NCBI RefSeq assembly: GCF_000699445.3
Contig: NC_067198.1
Location: 9,112,801-9,176,800, forward strand
Length of the DNA stretch: 64,000 nucleotides
Source of the DNA: Schistosoma haematobium
Taxonomy: Eukaryota; Platyhelminthes; Trematoda; Strigeidida; Schistosomatidae
Direction: 5' to 3'
Shown here: positions 36,351-47,300 of the stretch, piece after piece
How positions within the stretch are numbered: the first letter of the stretch is position 1
Layout of the letters: every line of letters begins with the position of its first letter
Made by a program: the position numbers and the translations under genes
The notes under the pieces: generated by a model
What the model saw: only the letters and a program-made list of their open reading frames with translations
Databases searched by the model: none
What the model was told of the DNA's origin: nothing

Positions 36351-38170
36351 ATTTAAATCATGTTAGTAAAATAACTTTTTAGCACATTTGATCTAATACA
36401 ACAAAACAGTGACTTCTCGAAGAGATTTAGAATGATTATATGCTTGGTCGGTTAAGCTGTCCTCAGTTAACCTTGCGTAAGTTCAATGATTTGATCGATA
36501 AACTAAATAATAGTTAAAATATTTATTTAAATTAGCTTTCAAATTAATAAGTGAGTAGTTGAAAACTCCAATTGATATTATGAAAATGAAAGATTGATTA
36601 TTGGCAAGATACTGTACTTATTATAAGATGTAAATCTTTGTCTGTTGATTCTTGAAACCTCTCTGTCAGATGATATTCTTGACATAATTTGAGTGAAACG
36701 TATTTTCACAAACAATATAAAGATTAGAAAACTGTGAGAAAATCAAAGTCATTATTTCAAAATAGCCGAGATATTTGAAAGCTTCACTTCTTTTAAGTAC
36801 AGTCCTATTAAGTCCCTGTAGAATTCTTGAGTCACCTAGGATATATATTACCATCCTTTTCGTAGGTGAAGCGTCAGCTCAATGTCTGGTGTTCACTAAT
36901 CATTCTATTACACACTGTCTTATAGTCCGGATATTGTTGCCAACAAAGTCACGAGATAGACATGTTAGTTTAAGATCGGAAAACCATGACATAACATAAA
37001 ATTATGAAATCACTGATTGTTGAAACTAACCGTCACAAAATACGGAGTCTTAATGCTTCGATTGCAGTCAATAATGAATGTCTACTGTTGAAAATGTTAT
37101 ATTTGCTATTGCTTAAGCTTAGAAACATAGACTTATTAGTTTTATATTTTCAGCTGAATTTTAAGTTTCAACATGATTTGATACTTTTAATTTCTCCACT
37201 TCATCTCTTCGTTTTGGGTTTTTTTAGTTCTAACTATCACATCTATACTGTTATTTTTACTCTTGTACAATAGAAATCCAGGAGCCTTATGTTGGTTTGT
37301 TGAAACGAAATTTTCCTATTGCAAACGTCTTTTGATCGAAAGATGTACGCTATGATATGAGATGTCCGAGTATGATTTCAATTACTGTACATTTCAGACG
37401 ACCGTTGATTTTTGTTTTTACTTTTAATACATTCTGAGGAAAAAACCATCGAAATAATTTGGTGTTCAGATTTTTTTAGTTTGTATTATTGTGTCTTGGT
37501 GTGGAAGGGTTACAAAATTATACAAACCCAGCAACGTGGCTTGAGGATCAGAGGCTGTATAAGGAACACATAAATTATGATGGGTAGTAGTAGCAAAATT
37601 ATTTTTATTACACTAGCAGCTACCAAATGAGAAAGCTATGAGTTTCCATCAACTCCATGTATATTAATTGGTTTGCATTTCGTTTGCATTTCGTATTGGT
37701 AATAATCATAACCTAAGTTTTGACATATTCAATGGTCACTATGCAGCCATTTTAATGAATTCAACAAAAAATAGTATGTAGTAGTAATTTAAGTCGATTC
37801 AGTTGACTGTGAAGTTAGGAAATAGATTCGTTGTAAACGGACGCACATGATAGGATGTCAGATGGACAATAAAATCAGGCTGCACGTAGCTGATAAGTTA
37901 TTTTTTACCCTCCTAACTGTTCTACGCGTCCAGTAATCAGTCATCATCAATACATGTACGTCTCTATTCGTTCTTTGACTTCATGTGCTTCTGTTTCTTA
38001 CCTGCCTTGTTCATCGTCCACCAGAATGATATATACTCAAAATTGAAGAATAACTCCGCTTGTAGCTCTTCTATGGCTGCTGACGGTCCAGTTAAGTGAG
38101 GAAGATTAGACACGGGGTCAGTGACCCATACATTAGAAAACAATCTTGCTAGAAAGCACTGACCAGAATG
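36351..38170. other. Unassigned, 5' flank of the 261-aa gene
   Basis: This should hold the promoter of the minus-strand gene at its left end. No other gene or named repeat is recognised. Confidence 0.4.
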
Positions 38171-40980
38171 GACAAATTAAACCATTTAAACTTTGTCCTC
38201 CGAGTTGAAGAAAGAATTATGACGCCTCATGGTTAAAGCTGAGATTCTTCTAAAGTCACGAGACAGATGCACCTTCTAACAACCAGAGCAACAATTAATA
38301 TAGGTACGTAGAATGTCCGAACAATATTAAAGACGGAGAAGTTTAGTCAAACAGCTACGAAAATGAGGAGACATAACTTGACGGTTTTCGGAGCCAGTGA
38401 AACCCTTTGTACGCAGCTGGACAGAAAAGAATAAATTCGGAAGAAATGCTACTGTATTGTGGCTACAAAGAGCAAAACGTTTCTCGCACACAAGAAGTTG
38501 TTCTGAAACACGAAATGAACTTATAGGATGGGAAATCCATGAATCCAAGATAATCAAAGCATCCTTCAAAACAAAGAAGAAGGGGATCCTAATGTATGTT
38601 ATCCGATGCTATGCACTTACCAATGGTAGCAAGGAAGACGATGAAGATCAGTTTTATGAGGAGCAGCAGTCAATCATGGCAAAGTGCCCCACAAAGGTCC
38701 TGACCATTCTGATAGGAGATCTAAACTCCAAAGTCGGAATGGACAATATTGAGTATGAAGATAACATGGGACGACATGGACTAGGTACTGGAAGAAACAA
38801 ATGAGAATGATGAGATTTGCGAATCTGTGTGAATTCAACAAAGTGGTTATAGGCAGTACATTATTCCTCCACAAAACTACATTGGTTTTACGAGATCACA
38901 TTACTCAGAACCAGACTAATCATATTTGGTTCAGTAAAAAATCCAGGTCACTGGAAGTCATGAGAACCAGGAGAGGATCTGACACAGCTTTAAATCACCA
39001 CTTGGTGGTTGCCAAGATGAAACTGAGGCTAAAAAAGCTTTGGAAAACTAGACAAATAGCATTACAAAGTCCCAATACAGCCTTCCTTCAACATACTGAC
39101 AAACTCAATGAATTCAAGATAACTCTCAACACCAGGTTTCAAGCCTTACGGGATCAAGTAAATGAATAAGAAACTACTATGAAGGACAACTGGAAAGGGA
39201 TTAAAGAAGTCCCAACTTCAAAGTGTCAGGTAGTTCTAAGTTTCGAGAAGCATTATCATAAGGAAAAAGCTAAAACAGAAGGAAATATGAGACAACTATG
39301 TGATACAAGGAAGAAACTGGTAAGTAAATATAGCAAATCAGAAAGACTAGTCAAGGACAAAGAAGAGGAGCCAATCACTGAGATTCAAGAACAGAGGAAC
39401 AGATTGGTGGAACACTTTGAAGAATTTTTGGATAGGCTAGTTTCACTGAACACGGTACATTGGAGTAGCACCTACAGATTTTCCTATGGATTTCACTCCA
39501 CCGGTGGTTGAAGAAATCATCATGGCTATCGGATAAATCAAGAGTGGGAAGGGAGTAGAACCTGACAGCACACCAGTTTAAGCGCTGAAGTCAGACACAG
39601 AAGTAATTGCAAACATGCAGGAAGATTTGGCAGGAAAAACAAGAGCCCATGGACTGGAAAGAAGAATATATCATAAAAATGCCAAAGAAAGATCTGACAA
39701 GATGTCGATACTACAGAGGTATCACACTACTATCGATACCAGGAAAAGTGTTCAGCAAAGTGTCGCGGAACCGGGTGGGAGATTCAGTGAACACCTAATT
39801 TCGAGATCAACGGACTGAATTCCGTAAGGATTGGTCATGCACAGACCGAATCGCGACACTGCGGATAATTGTTGAACAATCAGTTGAATAGAATTCGTCA
39901 CTACGCATCAACTTCCTTGATTGTGAAAACGCGTTTGACAGCGTGAATATGAGAATCTTTTGGAACCTTCTTTGACCCTATGAAGTACCTGAGAAAATTT
40001 TCAAAATCATCCTGAATTTATACGACAGATCACAGTGCAAAGTCGTGCATGAAGGACGGCTGACAGATCAATTACCTATAAAGACCGGAGTCAAACAGGG
40101 TTGCTTACTCTCCCTTTCCTCTTTCTTCTGGTGGTTGAATGCATTATAAAAACCCCAACATCGGAGAGAAGACACGGAATTCAATGGACAGCACGGAATC
40201 AACTAGAAGATTTGGGTCTAGCAGATGACCTAACTCTCCTATCCCATACACACGAACAAATGTGGATGAAGACAACTAGTGTAGCAGCAGCCCCTGCATC
40301 AGTAGGCCTCAACACAAACAAGAAAAAAAATCAAGATTCCCAAACACAACATGGTAAACACCATTGCAGTCACACTTGATGGGGAAACTCTGGAAGTGGT
40401 GTAGCTTTCACGCACCTGGACAGCACCATCGATGGACAAGAAATATATGATGCTCATATGATGTCGGGTATTGGAAGAGTAAGAACCGCATTTATACAGC
40501 TGAAGAACATACGGAAACTATAACAACTGTCAATAAATATCAAAGTGGGTATCTTCAATAAGAACTTCCAGGCAGTTCTATTGTAAGGAGCTGAAACTTG
40601 GAGAACCACCACAACCACCATAAAACATGTGCAAGTGTCCATAAACAAATGTCTAAACAAGATACATGATATCCGTTGGCCGGATATCATTGGCAACAGC
40701 CTATTGTGTGAGAGAACAAACCAGCCTCCAAGTAAAGATGAAACTAGGAAAAGACGTTGGAAGTGGATAGGACATACATCGAGGAAATCATCAAACTGCA
40801 CCATGAGGCAAGCAGTAACGTGGAATGCTGAAGGGAAATGGAAAAGATGAAGGTCGAAGAAAACAATGCGTCGAGAGCTGTAAGCTGACGTCAAAAGGAT
40901 AGACAGTAGCTGGAAACAAGCGGAAAGGATTTCCCAAGACAAAGCTCGATGGAGAATGCTGGTCGGCAGCCTATGCTATG
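38170..40980 (+). mobile_element. Degenerate SR2/RTE-type non-LTR retrotransposon
   Basis: Plus-strand frames follow the order of an RTE-clade single-ORF element. The endonuclease comes first (INIGT*NVRT near 38300, IKASFKTKKKGILMYV near 38550, LTILIGDLNSKVGMD near 38700), then a linker (MKDNWKGIKEVPTSKCQ at 39179). Reverse transcriptase follows (MDWKEEYIIKMPKK and YYRGITLLSIPGKVF near 39650-39760, a catalytic-box variant LGLADDLTLLSH near 40210), then the C-terminal [15 protein letters not shown] (about 40740-40790). Frameshifts, stops and an internal deletion after 39500 make it inactive. It closely resembles SR2-like elements of schistosomes. Module D follows directly at 40985. Confidence 0.88.
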
Positions 40981-40984
40981 TAGA

Positions 40985-41385
40985 ACTATGGTCTACTATG
41001 ATATTAGTACTGCTCTAATAATAGACCTAATCCTATAATTGTAGATTTGTCATGATATAACTGCCAAATCTATAAGATCTTACGTGGAAGTTACATCACC
41101 ATCTACACTAACTCATTGTATCGTAAAAGTTACCAATACATGATGGAGAACAAGCTTAGGCTAGAGATAGAACAATATATTGAATATGAATAAAAGATAT
41201 AAGATAACATTCAACAAGGACCACGCCTGCGTGGCCAAGCCATGCCATTCGACCAACTCCAGTTCATTCAATACATTCTTACCGCCTTCTCCATCATTAG
41301 GTACTTCTCCGCGTTAAATATTGAATATCTATTTTCTGAGTAATCTCGTGTTCGGCTTTGTGGATTGCGTGGTTATTGTCCAATG
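40985..41385 (+). repeat. Dispersed repeat module D, diverged copy after the SR2-like element
   Basis: The bases from tatggtctactatgatatta to gtggttattgtccaatgcc align with 1710-2090, though with many substitutions and a small insertion near 41180. It abuts the 3' end of the SR2-like element on the same strand. Confidence 0.7.
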
Positions 41386-42370
41386 CCACTACAGCTACTT
41401 CACGGGGGGTAGCAGGTGTAAGTATTTAAATAGGCAATCTAGGGACATGTACTCCGATTCGGCTTTTGGTCAACCCGCGCGATTTACCGATTCAGTTTAC
41501 ACATATGATCGGGTGTTTGGCCTTTTTTACCAATATTTTAAAACCGGGTTAGCCCAGGTAGACATGAGTTATCCCACTAACCAGTCCAAACCGTAAGCTC
41601 ATTGGGGACATATGTCACTTTATTCATGTCTGTTGGTCATGCTAGATGCTATCGCTTTAATTTTCTCACTTTGTTTAAGTTATAGTTTCTTTGCCGTTAA
41701 TGATTTGACAGTTGACATAAAGGTGCTTACTTATACCGTGTCTGGAATAATGCTATTTTATGTCAAATGGAATAACTTTTTTAAGGTTTCTAATAATAGG
41801 ACGGTGATAAGTTGGTTGTGCTGCAAACTTTTGAATTCTCATTAGCATAAAGAGTTGTTTCAAAGGTTATGTGATAGCTATCAGACTGCTGCTGCGTTTA
41901 GCGGTGATTCAGTGTCAAGGCTTACCACTTTTGTTGAGGATTTCTGGTTATTAGCATACGAACTTAACTGATTGGTGATATAACTGCATTCGAAGAGGTA
42001 ATGTATTGGAAATCAACTGGTGACCAAGTTTAACCTGGGGTAAAACGAGTAAGTATAAGTAAAAAGCGAAGTAAACATGTTGCTAGTGAACGTGTCATTT
42101 TTATCCCCTTGATTACTTTCTACCAATTCGCATAATTAATTATGACCTCTTACCTCTTTCCTATTTATATCAATGCCTGAGTACGTTTAATGGTTGGCCT
42201 ATCATTGTAGTTTGAGAACAAAGTCTTCAGCTTTCTGATAGTTTTTTTCACATCGTTTTGTGAGACTTCGATTTCTCTCTACATCCTAAGTTAGCGTACC
42301 AGATATGATTAAGTAGTAATTTCTTGGGCGATTCATATTGGTAGATTGGTTGAAGTTAGATATTAACACC
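41386..42370. other. Unassigned sequence
   Basis: Two open frames (41321-41596 and 41612-41845, plus) run through here but have no recognised motif; the first begins inside module D. No gene is called. Confidence 0.35.
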
Positions 42371-42570
42371 GCTGGATGCCGGCTCATTGGTCTAGAGGTT
42401 AAACCTTCGCGCATGGGACTGATAGGTCCTGAGTTGGAATCTCGCGGGGCGGGATCGTGGATGCGCACTGCTGAGGAGTCCCACACTAGTATGAAACGGC
42501 CGTCCAGTGCTTCCAGATTTTCCATGGTGGTCTAACTTCAATTAATTCATGAGCTCAATTATTAGATTCA
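42371..42570 (+). mobile_element. Sm-alpha-like tRNA-derived SINE with hammerhead relic
   Basis: The copy has a polymerase III A-box-like motif tggtctagaggtta (42388-42401) and a B-box-like gagttggaatctc (about 42431-42443). These are followed by ctgaggag (42471-42478), gaaac (42492-42496) and ccgtccagtgcttccag. This is the layout of the schistosome Sm-alpha family, in which a hammerhead ribozyme follows the tRNA-like promoter. Here the core box is CTGAGGA and stem II no longer pairs well, so it should be catalytically dead. It abuts the gag-like fragment at 42577. Confidence 0.8.
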
Positions 42571-42576
42571 TATGAA

Positions 42577-43170
42577 AATCAAATTGGTTTCTCTGGACAA
42601 GCCGAATTCTTTATTAGGTTATAAGCTTCTTTGTCGATAAGCGTCATAAAATAAGCTGTGAATTTATCATCTTTAATGTCCTTTCTAATCATGCGCCAGA
42701 TTTCGAATTGCTCCATGAAGTTAACAAAGTCATCCTCATGTAGCGTGGCGTCGAGTCGCGGTAGACTATGAACACCGCTACAGAGAAACACGTGCCAAAT
42801 GACTCCATAAAATCCCCCAGAAGCGAAATATCAGAAGGCAGTTAATGGACCAAGTCGAGATATATTTGCTGGCGATCTCGTGGTATCGAAAGGATACCGA
42901 GATCGTGCCAAGATACAAGCTTGGTTACAGAACGTAACCGAATTCGCGCGAAGTCACAATCAAAGTGTAAGAATAAGAATGGAAGCACAATGTAGCTGTC
43001 ATTAGGACAGTCAAACAAAAGCACATTGAAACAAACACTGGTACAGTTGGTTATAATAGTAATTGTTGTTATTAAACCAGTCGTGTTCTCGCGGTAAATG
43101 TGGGTCACTACACTCACTTGAATTAGTATCCAACTTTCCAAGATTTGACACCGTCGAGACATCAGTGTGA
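42577..43170 (-). mobile_element. Gypsy-like LTR, leader and partial gag
   Basis: On the minus strand an LTR-like stretch (about 43170-42835) is followed by a leader and a gag-like frame at 42791-42579. That frame contains FVNFMEQFEIWRM and KEAYNLIKNSACPEKP, which match the capsid region of schistosome gypsy/Saci-type elements. The frame breaks off where the SINE at 42371-42570 begins. No protease, polymerase or second LTR is present. Confidence 0.72.
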
Positions 43171-43689
43171 CGATTTAAAGTAATCAGGTTAAGTTGACCG
43201 CAAAGAATTATCGAAATATTACAATTTAAGGCAGGTTGAACCGGATGAGCACAATGAACGCATTATATTTCGGAATCCTTATGACCACTCAGTTAAGCAC
43301 AAAGGTATCATTAATTCGTATAAATACCACAAGCCACTTTTTCTTGAAACTAATATTAAGATAACTAACGTATATCACGACAGCACACTTTATTACAAAC
43401 AGCCTAAATTTATAAGCAGGGTAAAACATTTGTAATACCGGACTAACCTCTTCGTACTAGCGAGTCGAAAATAGAGATATATGATAGTGATATATGATTA
43501 CATGGCATGAGTATTGACCAGAAACCATCTACTGTGATTGCAAGCAGGTTACACATGACTATGGAAACCAAAATACGCATAACCATAACTTTCTCATATG
43601 GGTCTTGCTTACTTCCGGGAATGTAATGGTTTAGTTGCTCATATATTTATCCCGGGAAGACTATATTTGCAGCTCAGCAATAGTTTTGG
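43171..43689. other. Unassigned sequence
   Basis: I see no gene or named repeat between the LTR fragment and module B. Confidence 0.35.
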
Positions 43690-44030
43690 TGATAAATAAA
43701 TCAATCCCTCAGATAAATGGTTTTGTACATCATCGACGCTATTACTGACCTCATTCACTTTACTGGATAGAACCTAGCCAAAGGTGCCTGGTCACGCATG
43801 TGCATCAGATTGTGAGTGAGTACACCGTGCTACACATCCCTCACAACTCATAGTCAGCTTAGATTAAACACTTCTAGACATATCGATAGCTTCTCAAACC
43901 TATCTTCAAGTCCCTTAATTTATGACTTCTAGTTTGACTGAGATGGTGCACTTCGATTATAGAAGCGTCACGTGTAAAGGGTTTGTCAAACCCTGAATAT
44001 TTGTGGCGTCTTTAAGCACTATTATCACGG
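43690..44030 (+). repeat. Dispersed repeat module B, diverged copy upstream of the PTPN9-like gene
   Basis: It shares with 22505-22795 and 23306-23640 the order aaataaatc..tcc, ggtcac, accgtgctacacatccc, acatatcgatagcttctcaa and ggcgtcttt. It ends about 330 bp before the start codon of the PTPN9-like gene, so it may lie in its promoter region. Confidence 0.6.
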
Positions 44031-44360
44031 AGTCATTATGAATCGAAGCTTGTTAACCATAGCGAACCCCGATCTATGGATGATAAGTGGGGGAAGCAAG
44101 GTCAATACCGATTTTACGCATGAAGGGTCCCGTGGTCTATTTACATATATAGCACCGAACCTGTTGGAACTCTTAGTTGAGCTACTTCATGTACTTCAAA
44201 GAGTATGTATAATATGCTTTTTATTAGGCTTCGAAAGAGAAAAATACAAGTAAAATGGCGTTTTTACTTTTGTTTGGAGTCGAATTCATGAGGCTTGTTT
44301 GGATACCTTCTTTACAGAGGCGCCTAGTTTGAGCCCTCAAGTTCTAATGGTAGATTTATT

Positions 44361-47300
44361 ATGAAATATCACTTGGACTCTTATAAACTAACGGAAGATG
44401 AGAAGAAGGTAAAAAAAACTTTTGCATTGCCTTTTTTGTTAGTCTTCCCGCTTATCAACATATTTCGTCGCGTTGTTTCTAATGTGCAGTCTTTTAAATG
44501 TTTATTTCTATAGAAATAAACATTTAGCAATATATATTGCTTTTCCCTGTTGGTTTACTTATTACAGGTGTTTTTATTTTTATGAACATCACTTTCATGT
44601 TTTTTGATTACGAGGCAGTAAGCTTTATTGTTAGGCTAAGATTTATAGGTAATCAAGGTAAGTAGAATTGCCTTCAGTGAGCGACTGGTTGCGGTGTCTG
44701 AGTACTCTTTGACTTTCAACAAGTAGTTCTCAGGTTCGGGTTACGCTTCACCTTCAGCTTTGAAAATCGGTCACTCACGAATCCTCACAAACATGGCCTG
44801 AAGCTGAATGCATAAATATATACTTGGTGGATAAGTTACATCAACATCAAGATCCATTGCTTAGGATATATAATTACCTACCTTGTACTGCCCATGTTGG
44901 GATTCTTTCAGCAATCTTGTCATAGGGACTAATGTTCTGATCTAGATGAGTTACCAATCAACCGTCGTTTTGGCGTCAATTGAAGATATGTCCTTAGTAT
45001 CTCCGTATTGTGCTGGAACTTTACCGTAGTTCAGTCTTCTTAAGGATGAGTAGGTTAGTTCTCTGCCTGTCATTTAGTTGTGTCTTATACTTTGGGTTCT
45101 GTAAACCGACCCATCTTTATTGAGTAACCCATCAATTGTTTTTATCGTATTTAGGATGTTTGTGTAGTTGCATGAACTGCCGGGTTTTTAATATTCCATT
45201 TCTGATAAGCTTCGTACATTTTATTATATTTCATATTTTTGCCTTCGTACATTAGGTTGCATTTTATGTACCACCGTACTAGCGGTTTACTGGATTTTCG
45301 TGAATTTCAGATAAAGCTTTTGATTGCACTGCCTATACATAATGCTTTCTAGGGAGCCACTGCTATTTTTCAAGTGAACTGACGGAAAATAGTCTCTTAA
45401 GCAGTCAATAAAAGCCAAGGGATTTTTCTTATATTTTTAAGTGGGAATATTTGCGTATGTGTACACGAGTATGGTATTTATGGAGGGATTTGAATTCGGT
45501 CCACCCCGCTATCCGTACAAACGATTTTACTGTCGATCGCTTCCAAACTACTGTCTTCTAACATGCTTTGCAGATCATATAGAAACTCGTGAAAAAGCGA
45601 CCATCAGGGAGCAAGTTTACTTTCGGATCATATGTGTGTTGATTGCATTTCACTCCCTTCAAATACAAGAACATCATTACACTTATTGCAATCCAACAAT
45701 CGTCTTGTTTCTTGATATTAGTCTTGTCTTCGATCCGGTGCGCAAGAACTGTACTCTAGAATTTTCTTCTGTGGAGTGATGTACCTGCAAAGTTTGTTTA
45801 CATCTTGTTTAATGAATGTCACTTTAGATATGACTCAATAGTACCTAGTGGCAGTCATGTGGAGCAGCGACTCATTAATTAAGGTGCTTGATTCCCAAGC
45901 ACCATGCCACAAGTTCGAACCTTGCTCCATCTACTTTGGTTTTGGAATCTGGTTGTCTACACCAAAGTAGATGAGACAGAGTTCGAACGTGGATAATTGC
46001 TAAAGGTCGAGCGTTCCTAACACTGGACCACCTATCCACGAAACCTGTTTTATTCTAACATGGGTCTCCTCAGGATTGAGATCCTCAACCTCACCTTCAG
46101 GTCTGTGGGCTAACACTTAAGTTTTAAATCAATGAGATACATTTCATATTACGCCCTGTATGTAGCAACGTAGTCATATACATACTGTGATGTTTTAGAC
46201 ATTTCGGCTGTACGATCTACTATCACTTGTAATCATTTCAGATATGTGTGAAGTTGTCATTTGGCTATCGTACGGAACTTCAGAGTAGTAAATAAATCAG
46301 TATAAACGCTTACTTTTTTCATATCTATACCATTATTATTTCTACGTTATGATTATTTCTTTCCGAATTTTAAATGTATGTTTAGTTTTTCCTCCAAAAA
46401 TTCTGGTATCGAAGAAACTTTCCTTTTTCTTTTTTTTTAGAAAATTGAGGAATTTCTTTCACTTATTCAAAACTCTCAAAATTCTCCTGAATATCATCAG
46501 CTAGCTTTTAATATTTTAGCTGCACGCAAGTTTTCTGTCCCACAGGCTATGGAGCTGTATCATAATTATCAAGTATATTTCGTGCTCTTATAGTACTCAC
46601 CTGATTATTGTAGACATTTTTGGCCAGTGAACAGATTACTCGTGTTGATCCCTTCGAAGAGGATGTCAGACGTGAACTATTGTCAGGGAAATTCGTCATT
46701 CTCGTAATTATAATTTAAATTTACTAATTTTTTTCCTAAATAGAATGATAATGACATACCTGGTGTTCGTGTGGCACAGTTTTTTGTCAGATTACATCGA
46801 AAATCAGGAAATCATCGGGCTTTGTTGCATAGTATCATCTTTCAGCTAGATGCTGCATTGAGAAGGTGAATTAACTTAATTTTTACAACATACGAGTTAA
46901 ATGCACACATATATAAACCATATCCATAGGTGTATTAAACATCCACCTCGGGGAATAGTACTGATTTCTTAATTTAAGGTTGTCGGTTTATCAGCTTGTT
47001 AATTTAAACGGTATATCTTACTAATTTGAAAGTGAATTTTATAATTTTAAGAATCTTTATAGTGGCTAATGATACATCATGTTAACGTAAGAATTCTCAA
47101 ATAATCGATCTTAGGAAGTGATCATATAATTTTTAGTGTTTCATCACAGTAAAAGTAACGTTTTTTCTCATAGACGATGTATTTCTTTATGTGTAAAATT
47201 ATGAATTTATTAAGTAGAGTAGCGTTAATAATAAGCTTTACTGGTCATCATTATGTCATGAATATGTAAATGATCAATGATTTCTTGTGGCCCATACAGT

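Noticed and set aside
45441..45779. 112-codon open frame as a gene
   Set aside because: Its second half is reverse-transcriptase motif A and the rest is intron sequence of the PTPN9-like gene.
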